DNA of 64,000 nt from Rhizobium mongolense USDA 1844 (GTDB taxonomy: Bacteria; Pseudomonadota; Alphaproteobacteria; Rhizobiales; Rhizobiaceae). The first letter of the stretch is position 1. Every line of letters starts with the position of its first letter. Positions 48,039 through 56,828 of the stretch are shown here, piece after piece. The stretch spans positions 186,001 to 250,000 of the forward strand of contig NZ_ATTQ01000004.1 in assembly GCF_000419765.1 (NCBI RefSeq). The letters run 5' to 3'. Below the pieces are notes generated by a model. The model had not been told where the DNA came from. It did not search any database and saw nothing but the letters and a program-made list of their open reading frames with translations. The translations under genes and the position numbers were made by a program.

Positions 48039-48377
48039 ATGACCAATGATTTTAATAGACCTGGTCCGGATGTTCGTACGACACCGGGCAGCGACCGCCG
48101 GTCACCATGGGCAATGTGGATCGGTATTGCGGCTGTTGTTGTAATCATAGCCCTTGCAGCGATTTACTGGCCGCGCACGAGTGCACCGCCAGCCACACCG
48201 CCCGCCGGCGAGACAACAACGACCCAGCCGCCAGCTACAACGCCACCGGCAACGTCGACCGCGCCGGCAACGCCACCGGCAACCGAGCCGGCCCCGGCAA
48301 CTCCGGCACCGACAACGCCGCCGGCTACGGAACCGGCACCAGCAACCCCGCCGGCAACGCCTCCGGCGCAGCAGTAA
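48039..48377 (+). CDS. Membrane-anchored Pro/Thr/Ala-rich small protein
   Basis: A 112-residue protein. A short cytoplasmic N-terminus (MTNDFNRPGPDVRTTPGSDR) leads into one membrane helix (WAMWIGIAAVVVIIALAAIY), then about 65 residues almost wholly Pro, Ala, Thr and Glu (PATTPPATSTAPATPPATEP-like repeats). The tail would extend into the periplasm as a stiff, unstructured arm. AGGAGGACTACT precedes the ATG. A terminator-like palindrome follows. No domain is recognised. Confidence 0.7.
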   Translation: MTNDFNRPGPDVRTTPGSDRRSPWAMWIGIAAVVVIIALAAIYWPRTSAPPATPPAGETTTTQPPATTPPATSTAPATPPATEPAPATPAPTTPPATEPAPATPPATPPAQQ

Positions 48378-48402
48378 GGTTAGCCTGCCAACCATGAACT
48401 GA

Positions 48403-48437
48403 CCCCCGAAAGTTGGACATCAACCTTCGGGGGTTTT
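48403..48437 (+). terminator. Terminator-like palindrome that also resembles an IS3-type end
   Basis: CCCCCGAA pairs with TTCGGGGG, with inner GTTG/CAAC, followed by TTTT (48434-48437), so it can end the transcript of the Pro/Thr-rich gene. The sequence TGAACTGACCCCCGAAAGTT beginning at 48396 also closely resembles the terminal repeats of IS3-family elements, and no transposase is attached, so it may be a solo insertion-sequence end. Confidence 0.55.
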
Positions 48438-48528
48438 GCATGTCCAAACGCAGCCAAGCTTTTAAGCGATCAAGGGTGAGCGAGGCGCTCGGAAAGCCGG
48501 TGAGCATTTCGGAATGGCATCGATGCCC

Positions 48529-48690
48529 ACATCGGCCTCGCAGTTCCTCGACGAGCATACCCATATCGGCCTGGTCGGATACCTTAACAGGCGATAGCGG
48601 CGCGGGTGCAACGACGGGTATGTGAACCTGAAGGGCTACTACGAGTTCGGAGCGGAGCACTGTGCCGAAGGCTGGAACGTCTGGCTAACT
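48529..48690 (+). pseudogene. Remnant of a Phenol_MetA_deg outer-membrane channel gene
   Basis: Three frames together give ASQFLDEHTHIGLVGYL, then LTGDSGAGATTG, then YVNLKGYYEFGAEHCAEGWN and VWLT. This is the order of the last strands of the Phenol_MetA_deg (SphA-like) transporter family (ASQFLSEQxHVGLVGY, TGDSGSGATLG, GYxNLKGYWEFxAxNRPEGW). About 30 residues between the second and third pieces are deleted and there are two frameshifts. Only the gene's 3' end survives. Confidence 0.7.
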
Positions 48691-49173
48691 GGCATTCTCA
48701 CCAGCGACTGGCAATGGCCTGACGTTGCTGGCAGCGCGGCTCGAACGAAAACACCAACCGATTGCTGCGCACTATCTGTCACGTGGCGCCGACCTGTCCG
48801 TATGCAGCCAGGCCAAGCTCAGAGCTATCGCGAGGCAGCTCTCAACGAACGTCCCAGAAAGACCTTGCTTTATCGACCCCGGCGGAGACGTTCGCAGAGT
48901 GTGTTGCGCGCACCATTTGAGCACCGCCGATTCGGGACGTTCGCGGCCGTCTAATCGCTATTCGCCGCCTAAGAGATTGGTTGGACACGGCTCCATGTCC
49001 CTCTGCGCTACCAATCCGCTCCAATATCGACTATACTTTCGTCCCCTGAATATCTTGGCTTGTTCGTCGGTCGCTCCTTCTCGAGAAGGGGCGCGTCGAA
49101 ATGTCAGCTTGCAGCAATTAGCTTGATCTCACCATCCATCCGCCATGTGCCGTGGTCGGCGAGGGGTGCTCGG
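48691..49173. other. Spacer without recognisable gene
   Basis: A 133-codon plus-strand frame (48725-49126) runs through here, but it has no family resemblance, unusual composition and no ribosome-binding site, so I do not call it. The region should contain the promoter for the binding-protein/cyclase pair that follows. Confidence 0.35.
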
Positions 49174-50172
49174 ATGAAACCGAAACGAGGACACTACTTT
49201 TGCCTGGCAGTTGCTCTTGCGATGAGCGTTCCTGCCATCGCCGGCGCGCAGCAGACGTCGGCCAAGACGCCACGAATCGGCCTTCTCGCATGGTGGCCCT
49301 GCGGTATGCCGTATGCGACCGAAACCAGTGAGTTCGGAATGTTCATGCAAGGGCTTCACGACCTGGGCTACACGCTGCACGAACTCAGCTTCGAGTGCCG
49401 GAGCGCGAGTAAGCAAGACAGTCGCCTTGCGGCCGCGGCGATGGACCTGGTGCAGCTTCCCGTGGATGTGATCGTGACATCGTCTCAGCCGGCGGCGCAT
49501 GCTGCTCAAGGAGCGACCGATGCGATTCCAATCGTGACCATCATCAGCGGTGACCCGGTTGCGGCAGGCTTGGCGAGCAGCCTCGCAAAACCTGGGGGCA
49601 ATCTCACGGGCGTCACTTATTACGCCACCGAACTAGCCGCCAAACGCCTGCAGCTTTTGATGGAGGCCATACCGGGGCTTGCCACTGTCGGCGTGCTGGC
49701 AAACCCGGTGGTGTCATATCTCCCCTTTGAAGCGGACACCAAGCAAGCTGCCCGCCACCTCGGAGTGGCGTTGAGCCTCCAGCAAGTCAGCGAGCCGGGC
49801 GAACTCGATGCTGCGTTCTCGCGCATGAAGGCCGATGGCGCTCAAGCTGCCTTCGTGCTTCCCGACCTCATGCTGGCCGACCAGTCGTCGCGAATCGCCG
49901 CCTTGGCGATCGAGCATCGCCTGCCTACCATGGCTTGGGGCTCGTGGTACGTCGCAGATGGCTGTCTGATGGCCTATTCGGCTAACTATGGCGAAATGCA
50001 ACATCGGCTCGCCTTTTATGTCGATCGCATTTTGAAAGGCACCAAGCCAGGGGAGTTGCCGATCGAGCAGCCGATGAAGTTCGACTTGTCGGTCAATCTG
50101 AAAACAGCCAATGCCCTCGGGATCGAGCTGCCGCAGACCGTTTTGCTGATGGCTGATGAAGTCATCGAGTGA
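49174..50172 (+). CDS. Orphan periplasmic binding protein (ABC_sub_bind/TrpX type)
   Basis: A 332-residue secreted protein. A signal peptide (MKPKRGHYFCLAVALAMSVP) is cut near AGA-QQTS. The domain is of the ABC_sub_bind family: RIGLLAWWPCGMPYATETSE, then VDVIVTSSQPAAHAAQGATD, IPIVTIISGDPVAAGLASSL and KPGGNLTGVTYYATELAAKR, ending FDLSVNLKTANALGIELPQT. No permease or ATPase gene is near. It precedes the adenylate cyclase gene by 7 bp, so it may be a sensing partner rather than a transporter part. Confidence 0.9.
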   Translation: MKPKRGHYFCLAVALAMSVPAIAGAQQTSAKTPRIGLLAWWPCGMPYATETSEFGMFMQGLHDLGYTLHELSFECRSASKQDSRLAAAAMDLVQLPVDVIVTSSQPAAHAAQGATDAIPIVTIISGDPVAAGLASSLAKPGGNLTGVTYYATELAAKRLQLLMEAIPGLATVGVLANPVVSYLPFEADTKQAARHLGVALSLQQVSEPGELDAAFSRMKADGAQAAFVLPDLMLADQSSRIAALAIEHRLPTMAWGSWYVADGCLMAYSANYGEMQHRLAFYVDRILKGTKPGELPIEQPMKFDLSVNLKTANALGIELPQTVLLMADEVIE

Positions 50173-50179
50173 GGATGGT

Positions 50180-51949
50180 GTGCGGCGTTCGGTCCAGCTT
50201 CAAGCCGCCCCGATGCGCCGATCGCTGTTCCGGAAGTACTTCCTCGCCTTCTTCGCTGCGGTCATTGTTCCGCTGGCTGTTAGCGGCATCGGCGACGCCT
50301 GGTTCGGCTATCGCGACCAGCGCGCAATGCTCAGCGCTCTATTGCGGGTGGAGGCCACATCGGCGGCCGGCAAAATTCAGAGCTTTCTCGACGGCATCAA
50401 GGATCAACTGGGTTGGACGGTCCAGCAATCCTGGACCCAGGATGAGGGACAACACCGGCTGGATGCATTGCGAGTGATGCGACGAGTCCCGGCGATCGTC
50501 AGCATCACCCTTGTTGACGATGTCGGCGTCGAACGGCTGCATGTCTCCCGTATCGACTTGAACAGGATGGAAGGCGGATCGGATCGCTCTGGCGATCCTG
50601 CTGTCGTGGGAGTTCGTTCGAATGGCACATGGTTTGGGCCAGTCACTTTTCGCGACGGCTCCGAACCGTTCATGACCATGGCCATGGCCGGAAACCGCAA
50701 GGCAGGTGGCATCGTCGTTGCTGAAATCAACCTGAAGCTTGTCTGGAGAGTTGTTTCGGAAATTCGCGTCGGTAGTAGTGGCCGGGCGTTTGTTCTCGAT
50801 CAGACCGGCAGGCTCATCGCCCACCCCGACATCAGCAAGGTGTTGCAGGGCACTGACGAGAAGACAGCGGCGGCCCTCACCAGATTGCGGGACGAGATCG
50901 CCGCCGCAGGCGGAAAGGCGACCACGGCCCGCAACGCCGAGAATGAACCGGTCGTGACCGCCATGGCGCCGATCCCCAATCTCGGTTGGACCGTGTTCGT
51001 GGAGCAGGGGCAGGCCGAGGCTTTCGCACCGCTGTATGCTTCATTGTGGCGGACGGGTGGCCTGCTGCTCGCCGCCGCCGCCGTCGCATCGGCGCTTGCC
51101 TACTGGCTTGCCAGGCGGATGACCGGACCAATCCGCCTTCTGGAGGAGGGCACCGAAAAAATCGGTGCTGGACAGTTCGAGCACCGGATCGACATCGCCA
51201 CAGGAGACGAATTCGAACGGCTGGCGGACCGGTTCAATGAAATGGCGCAAGAACTCGCCCTATCGCGGGATCGTTCTGAGCGAATTGCACGGCTGAAGCG
51301 TTTTCTCGCGCCGCAGGTCGCGGAACTCGTCGAAAAGTCCGGCGACGAGAGCGTGCTCGCCGGACAGCGCGCAGAAGTCGTCGCTGTGTTCTGCGATTTA
51401 CGTGGCTTCACGGCTTTTTCGGCGCACACCGAACCCGAGGAGATCATGCAGGTCTTGCGCGAGTACTACGAGGCGCTCGGCGCGATCATTACACGCTACG
51501 AGGCCACGCTGACCAACTTCGCGGCAGACGGTTTGATGGTCCTCGTCAACGCCCCGGTACCGTGCGCAGACCCGGCGCTTCGTGCTGTTGAGATGGCGAT
51601 CGACATGCAGCACGCCATCCAGCGCCTAATCGCTGAATGGCGTCTGCGCGGTCATGCGATTGGTTTCGGCATAGGACTGGCGATGGGATGGGCTACAGTC
51701 GGCCGAATTGGTTACGAAGCCCGTGTTGACTACACCGCGATCGGACATGTCGTGAACCTTGCGTCGCGACTCTGTTCGTCCGCCGATGATCAGCAAATCC
51801 TCGTCGATCACGCCGTGGCGCAATCCGTGCGTGGCAAAATTTCATTGGTCGCGCTCGGCCCGCGGCAGCTCAAAGGTTTCGATGAGCAAATACCAGCGTA
51901 TGAGCTCGGAACGGGAAGCGCTAGGTCGGATGCCATGCCATCCGGATGA
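50180..51949 (+). CDS. Membrane adenylate/guanylate cyclase with dCache-like sensor and HAMP
   Basis: About 589 residues. TM1 is at about 16-36 (FLAFFAAVIVPLAVSG), followed by a periplasmic sensor of about 270 residues with the Cache-type block GRAFVLDQTGRLIAHPDISK, and TM2 (GGLLLAAAAVASALAYWLAR). A HAMP domain (ARRMTGPIRLLEEGTEKIGA) leads to a C-terminal class III cyclase. The cyclase has metal Asp in AVFCDLRGFTAF and in TNFAADGLMVLVN, base-contact VDYTAIG and transition-state Asn/Arg in HVVNLASRLC. GTG 50180 has GTGAGGATG in front; ATG 50213 is the alternative. Likely an operon with the binding protein upstream. Confidence 0.9.
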   Translation: MRRSVQLQAAPMRRSLFRKYFLAFFAAVIVPLAVSGIGDAWFGYRDQRAMLSALLRVEATSAAGKIQSFLDGIKDQLGWTVQQSWTQDEGQHRLDALRVMRRVPAIVSITLVDDVGVERLHVSRIDLNRMEGGSDRSGDPAVVGVRSNGTWFGPVTFRDGSEPFMTMAMAGNRKAGGIVVAEINLKLVWRVVSEIRVGSSGRAFVLDQTGRLIAHPDISKVLQGTDEKTAAALTRLRDEIAAAGGKATTARNAENEPVVTAMAPIPNLGWTVFVEQGQAEAFAPLYASLWRTGGLLLAAAAVASALAYWLARRMTGPIRLLEEGTEKIGAGQFEHRIDIATGDEFERLADRFNEMAQELALSRDRSERIARLKRFLAPQVAELVEKSGDESVLAGQRAEVVAVFCDLRGFTAFSAHTEPEEIMQVLREYYEALGAIITRYEATLTNFAADGLMVLVNAPVPCADPALRAVEMAIDMQHAIQRLIAEWRLRGHAIGFGIGLAMGWATVGRIGYEARVDYTAIGHVVNLASRLCSSADDQQILVDHAVAQSVRGKISLVALGPRQLKGFDEQIPAYELGTGSARSDAMPSG

Positions 51950-52322
51950 GGGGTCTAAAAGTTAGTTGGCCGCAAGCCTGCGGCGACTTTGCGCTATAAG
52001 GGATGGCAAGAGCATCGTTTCGACGCTCCATCACCAACTCCCTCCTTGCGAACATTAGCTACCGACTACATACCTTGGAACCAACCGTCAGCACAGTTAT
52101 GGACGCCATGGTTGCATCTCCTTGTCTCTGAAGGTCCGGATTAATCTCTGACGCTGACCACGTTCCGCGGCATTTGCCTGAAGCTCCGAATGCTGCCGTT
52201 CAGTGAGATGCTGCGCGAAAACTCAAATGTACGGCCACATGAGCGCCGGCGCTGTCTGCGGGCCTTCGACGTGGTAGGATACACGGCCGTCACTGATCGA
52301 CGATCAAGAGGTGGGCAGAGAC
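51950..52322. other. Spacer between the two cyclase genes
   Basis: No gene and no clear promoter or terminator is visible in these 373 bp. A GTG at 52311 could start the next gene four codons earlier, but ATG 52323 is better placed behind AAGAGGTGGGCAGA. Confidence 0.4.
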
Positions 52323-54497
52323 ATGGAGAGGCGGCTCACAGCGATACTTTCTGCCGATGTGGTCGGCTATAGCCGCCTCATGGGAGAGGATGAGGACGGC
52401 ACGCTGGAGCGGCTGAAGGCCTGCCGCCGGGAACTGGTCGATCCCGCCGTCGAGGTGTTCCACGGCCGCATCATCAAGCTCATGGGCGATGGTACGCTGG
52501 TCGAGTTCGCGAGCGTTGTTGACGCCGTCCGGTGTGCCGCCGTGATCCAGCGGAAAATGGCCGGTCGCGACCAGGGCGTCTCCGAGACACAGCGAATTCA
52601 GTTTCGCATCGGCGTCAATCTCGGCGACGTCATTGTCGAAGGCGATGACATCTACGGCGACGGCGTCAACATAGCCGCGCGCCTGCAATCTATCGCCCCG
52701 CCCGGCGGCATTTGCATATCTGGTACCGCGTTCGATCACGCCGTGCACAAGGCCGATGTCGGCTTCTCGGCTCTCGGTGAGCAGCACCTGAAGAACATAG
52801 CCGACCCGGTTCGCGTCTATCGCGTTCTGCTCGCCCCCTCCGAGGCGGGAACGGTCGCCGCCGCCGCCCGCCAGCCAGGTCGGCGGACTATGATCCTGGC
52901 AGCGGTCGCAGCGCTGCTTATCGCGCTCACCGCGATTGTCTTCGCCTGGCAATGGCCGTTTGCGCCGCAACGGCCATCCATCGCTGTGCTGCCGTTCGGC
53001 GATATCAGCAACGATGGCAGACAGGACTATTTCGCGGAGGGGCTTACGAACGATCTCATTACTGATCTGTCGAAGATTTCTGGGCTGCTTGTTATCGCCC
53101 GCGATTCCGCTTTCTCGTTCAAGAACAAATCCATGAACGTCCGGCAGATCGCCGAGCAATTGAACGTCCGCTACGTGCTTGAAGGCAGCGTCCGGCGTGC
53201 GGGAGACGCGGTTCGCATCAATGCGCAGCTTGTCGATGCGAAGACGGGAAGGAACATCTGGGCGGAGCGGTATGACCGCGACTACACCGATATCTTTGCG
53301 CTGCAGGACGAGGTGATCGAGCACATCGTGGGCGCGCTGGCGGTGCGCCTGACCGACAGAGAGCGAACTCAGATTGCCCGCCTGCCAACCCGCAATCTCG
53401 AAGCCTACGACTCCTACACTCGAGCCGAGCAGAAGGTGTACTCCATAGACTACAAATCTCTCGAAGAGGCTCTCTCCCTCTATGAGAAGGCAATCAAGCT
53501 CGACCCCGAATTCGCCGACGCCCATACAGGCTACGCCCGAGCCATCGTTGACGTCCTTGGGTTCGACTATCAGCCACTGATGTTGAGTGCGGTCGCGCGG
53601 CAACGTGCCTATGAAGCGGCAGGGCGGGGCCTCGAACTGAACCCGCAGTCTTCGCGAGCCTATGCCGTGCTCGGCATCCTGCAAATGCTTGACGGCGAAA
53701 TCGATGGGGCCATCGCATCGGTGAATAAAGCCGTGGCGCTCGATCCGAATGGCGCGGAGTCGGAACTCAACCTCGCGATTGTTCTGACTTATGCGGGGCA
53801 GAACCCGGAAGCACTGGCAGCCATGGAACGCGTACTGCAACTAGACCCCAAGCCACGAGTCCAAGTCTACGACTACTACGGTCTCGTGCTTTACATGAAT
53901 CATCGGTATGAGGAGGCAATCAGGGCACTGCAGACAGTCCGACCGGAGGAGCCGAGCGATCTCGGCCTTGAAACCCTGGCCATGGCAAACGCGCGACTGG
54001 GGCGCATGGCAGAAGCGCACAAAGCGGTCGAAGCAATCCTCGAGAAGTCGCCCGGCCAGAGCCTCGCCAGCCTGCGAGTTGTGTATTCCCACCATCGTCG
54101 GCAACAGGATCTCGACCACCGGCTGGACGCTCTGCGCTCTGCGAAGCTCCCGGAATGGAGCTACGATTTTCGTGGGCGGCCAGAAGACCGCCTGGATGCC
54201 CATTCGATCCGGGCTCTGGCGATCGACAAGACCTGGATCGGGCATCAGCACGACGGTGTCCGCTTCTTCATGGAGCTCGGCGCAAACGGTGATTTTGCAT
54301 TGCGCGCTCATAACAGCATCATCGTCGGCAAGTTCAGTCTCGAGAACAATTTCTTGTGCACGCGATCCTCATCGACTTTGCTCGGCCGCAAATTTTGCAG
54401 CCCTGTCTATCGCAATCCCGGAGGAAGTGCGGAAAAACATGACGAATATGTCCTGCCGGACTCCGCGAACGTCTGGTATTTCTCGGTTCTCCCATGA
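52323..54497 (+). CDS. Class III adenylate cyclase fused to a TolB-like domain and TPR repeats
   Basis: A 724-residue protein. The N-terminal cyclase domain (about 1-170) has Asp in RLTAILSADVVGYSRLMGED and KLMGDGTLVEF and ends with GDGVNIAARLQSIAPPGGIC. A single membrane helix (RTMILAAVAALLIALTAIVF) follows near 190. Next is the FlgO/TolB-like unit of these cyclases (SIAVLPFGDISNDGRQDYFA, EGLTNDLITDLSKISGLLVI, QLNVRYVLEGSVRRAG), then TPR repeats (about 360-560; EEALSLYEKAIKLDPEFADA, MERVLQLDPKPRVQVYDYYG). The cyclase is cytoplasmic and the TPR part probably periplasmic. This architecture is expanded in rhizobia; the ligands are unknown. Confidence 0.92.
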   Translation: MERRLTAILSADVVGYSRLMGEDEDGTLERLKACRRELVDPAVEVFHGRIIKLMGDGTLVEFASVVDAVRCAAVIQRKMAGRDQGVSETQRIQFRIGVNLGDVIVEGDDIYGDGVNIAARLQSIAPPGGICISGTAFDHAVHKADVGFSALGEQHLKNIADPVRVYRVLLAPSEAGTVAAAARQPGRRTMILAAVAALLIALTAIVFAWQWPFAPQRPSIAVLPFGDISNDGRQDYFAEGLTNDLITDLSKISGLLVIARDSAFSFKNKSMNVRQIAEQLNVRYVLEGSVRRAGDAVRINAQLVDAKTGRNIWAERYDRDYTDIFALQDEVIEHIVGALAVRLTDRERTQIARLPTRNLEAYDSYTRAEQKVYSIDYKSLEEALSLYEKAIKLDPEFADAHTGYARAIVDVLGFDYQPLMLSAVARQRAYEAAGRGLELNPQSSRAYAVLGILQMLDGEIDGAIASVNKAVALDPNGAESELNLAIVLTYAGQNPEALAAMERVLQLDPKPRVQVYDYYGLVLYMNHRYEEAIRALQTVRPEEPSDLGLETLAMANARLGRMAEAHKAVEAILEKSPGQSLASLRVVYSHHRRQQDLDHRLDALRSAKLPEWSYDFRGRPEDRLDAHSIRALAIDKTWIGHQHDGVRFFMELGANGDFALRAHNSIIVGKFSLENNFLCTRSSSTLLGRKFCSPVYRNPGGSAEKHDEYVLPDSANVWYFSVLP

Positions 54498-54542
54498 TGC
54501 CCTACCGTCGCAACGCGTCAGGCGCAACATCGCCAGTTTGGT

Positions 54543-55055
54543 TCAGTTGTGCTCCGCCCTGGTTTTGAACTCCTTCGCCTCGACCCCCGGCCATTTAGCG
54601 TCGGCCTTCGCTGTGACGGCCGCCGGCGCAGCATCGAAGTCTTCCTCCAGGCCCTCCTTTCCGGAGAAAAGGTAAAGCTTGCCGTCGACGATGCGCCAGG
54701 CTTCGGGGTCGATGTTCGCAGATGCCTCTTCCACTGACGTGCCCAGCGCGCAGAAGCCTCCATACTGAGGAGTGTAGCGGATCGGCTCGGAAGCAAACGC
54801 GTTACGGTGCTTCACGCTGGCGAAGTACCATGTCGCACCGAGCCATTTCTTTGTGAACTCCGGCGAACCCTTTGTCGCACGGCCATCGGTGAAATACGCC
54901 ACGGGATCGTAGCCCAGGATGGCGACGTTGCCGAAATACCCGGTATTTACCACCTCGGCGGCGCAGGATTCACCAGAGCCCATGGTGGTGAGGGAGACGA
55001 CTGCGGCCGTTGCAAGAGCCAAATGGCCTCGCATTGCAGGACCTTTCTTCTTCAT
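54543..55055 (-). CDS. Secreted YHS-domain protein
   Basis: A 170-residue protein. A signal peptide (AMRGHLALATAAVVSLTTMG) is cut near CAA-EVVN. The YHS part is AILGYDPVAYFTDGRATKGS, followed by ATWYFASVKHRNAFASEPIR, TPQYGGFCALG. YHS domains bind metal, often copper or a related ion. GGAGGACACCGC precedes the ATG, which is on the minus strand. It ends close to, and convergent with, the cyclase-TPR gene, and follows the ankyrin gene by 23 bp on the same strand. Confidence 0.9.
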   Translation of the reverse strand: MKKKGPAMRGHLALATAAVVSLTTMGSGESCAAEVVNTGYFGNVAILGYDPVAYFTDGRATKGSPEFTKKWLGATWYFASVKHRNAFASEPIRYTPQYGGFCALGTSVEEASANIDPEAWRIVDGKLYLFSGKEGLEEDFDAAPAAVTAKADAKWPGVEAKEFKTRAEHN

Positions 55056-55078
55056 GCGGTGTCCTCCAATATTGTCGG

Positions 55079-55717
55079 TCAGTTACCAACCGCAACGCAG
55101 GCCGCATACGCCGCGCCCATCGTCTTCTTGGGTTGGCAATTGGCACCGTGCTTCTTGAGCAAGGTCATCACCTGGGTGCTCTTCATGAAAGTCGCTCGGC
55201 TCAGCGGCGTATAGCCGTAGGCCTGGATTGCCTCGACCGCGGCCCCGCGGGCAATCAACAGCTCGGCCACTGCCGCCTGGTTTTCTTCGGCGGCTACATG
55301 CAATGGCGTGATCTTGTGCTTGCTCAAGGCGTCGACTTCCGCCCCGTGGTCCAGCAAGAGCTCGGCTATTTCCACACTTCCGGAATACGCCGCCGCGTGC
55401 AACGCGGTGAAGCCGCGGTCATTGTGGGCTTCGATGTCGGCGCTGGCTTCGATCAACTGGGCGGCGATCCTGGTCTGGCCGGAAAGCGCAGCTTCGATCA
55501 AAGCCGTCTCGCGACTCTCGTCGCGGCTATTGACATCGACGCCTTGAGACAAGAGCTGGCTGATTACGTCGAGATCACCCTCCCGCGCGGCGTCATGAAG
55601 GGGCCCCGCGTTGACTGCGCTTGCCGTTATCCCAAGACAAAGAATGACCGCAACCAGTGGAATGATGCTGAAGTGTGGCTTTCGGTCTTTCGCGAAAGAC
55701 TGCCTGCATAACTTCAT
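55079..55717 (-). CDS. Secreted ankyrin-repeat protein
   Basis: A 212-residue protein. It starts MKLCRQSFAKDRKPHFSIIP with a signal helix (VAVILCLGITASAVNAG) and has about five ankyrin repeats, for example LHDAAREGDLDVISQLLSQG, TALHAAAYSGSVEIAELLLD and TPLHVAAEENQAAVAELLIA. The last part has three Cys (GANCQPKK, YAACVAVGN). Ankyrin repeats mediate protein contacts; here that would be in the periplasm. It lies 23 bp upstream of the YHS gene, so the two may work together. The start is the most plausible of several ATGs. Confidence 0.85.
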   Translation of the reverse strand: MKLCRQSFAKDRKPHFSIIPLVAVILCLGITASAVNAGPLHDAAREGDLDVISQLLSQGVDVNSRDESRETALIEAALSGQTRIAAQLIEASADIEAHNDRGFTALHAAAYSGSVEIAELLLDHGAEVDALSKHKITPLHVAAEENQAAVAELLIARGAAVEAIQAYGYTPLSRATFMKSTQVMTLLKKHGANCQPKKTMGAAYAACVAVGN

Positions 55718-56828
55718 TTCATGACAAGGAGCGTCTCGCACGTCCCTCTCCGAAATTTGGACGCAACTCCAAGTGTAGCGTGTCCGACCAGGGTGGCAGG
55801 TATACGCGGACGCGGCTGTCAATTCTCGCTTGGAAACGGGCATCATCCAACCCCCGCGTTGCGCACGTGGACGGATTATGAGGAAGACTCTACCGCATTT
55901 GACGCGCTGACGCCATGGTACTCCTGTCGGCATCTGAAAGTTGTCGCTCGATTTGACCATTTCAGCGATCCAAAACGGATCATGGGCGTGAGTTCAGTCG
56001 TGGCGAGTAGGCTTCCACTTGGGGTCGAGACGTGATCTTCGCGCTACCCTTGTAAAGGCCCGTCTGGTGGCATCTGCTACTTATCACCGCAAATCTGCTG
56101 GTTCGTCGGTGAGACATCGAGAACCTTCCCGAAGAAGTGAGGCGAGCCATGAAACAACGGTGCTCACCAATCGAAAAAATCTAATTAAATCAATGCTTGT
56201 TTGCCAGTTCTGTGGTGCATGTGTGTAGCGGCATTGAGGGCGAGTAAAGGGTGCGCGGGTTTCGATGCGTTACCACGACATCGGTCAGTGACGGGCGCGC
56301 CCGAAAATCGAGAAATCAAGTGTTGGGGCAGCGAGAGCGCTGCTCCAGAGGTGATCGAGATCGAAGCAGCCCTTCGGTCTGCCGTCACGCACTAGAGCCG
56401 CTGTCGGGATCGGTGCGCGACACCTTGGTCTCCTTCACTTACGACTCGCGCGCAAGGCGGGCTTCTTCTCAACCGTGAACAGCCCGCTCCGCAGAGTGAG
56501 GATGGACGCCGTGTCTGGCTCGTCCCTCTGGGTGCGTTGCCAAAATCACCGCAAAATCAAAGTTAAACTCTTAAAGTAGCTTCTGGATGGATGAACTCGA
56601 TTGCATCCAGTTCTGCACGTATTAATTGCAAGAATTATTTAAACAAGATGGGTCGATTGCATTCTCGGTGATACTTCTCGTACCGAAACTGAATCTAAAC
56701 ATCGAGACCATAGAAAAAATTTCGTTTGCATACTCGAATTTCATCGATATAAAATATAAGTAACAAAAAATATACATGGAAACGCCCTTCTATTCGGCCT
56801 GCAGCGTAAAAAGTCAGGATTGGCGAAA
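55718..56828. other. Long non-coding spacer upstream of the polysaccharide operon, AT-rich at its right end
   Basis: No credible gene in 1.1 kb on either strand. The right part (about 56,560-56,790) is conspicuously AT-rich for this genome, with AT-stretches such as CATCGATATAAAATATAAGT. That is typical of promoters bound by MucR/Ros-type or H-NS-like proteins. TATAAA/TATAAG-like hexamers are near 56750, about 75 bp before the ATG at 56829. Confidence 0.45.

Noticed and set aside
48413..48625. A 70-codon frame after the palindrome as an IS3 OrfA
   Set aside because: Only the first residues (MSKRSQAFKRS) look faintly transposase-like; the rest overlaps the Phenol_MetA_deg remnant in another frame.
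48725..49126. 133-codon plus-strand frame
   Set aside because: No ribosome-binding site, odd composition and no family pattern; treated as non-coding.
56251..56478. Short Arg/Ser-rich frames in the 1.1-kb spacer
   Set aside because: No start signals, no conservation pattern, typical random frames.
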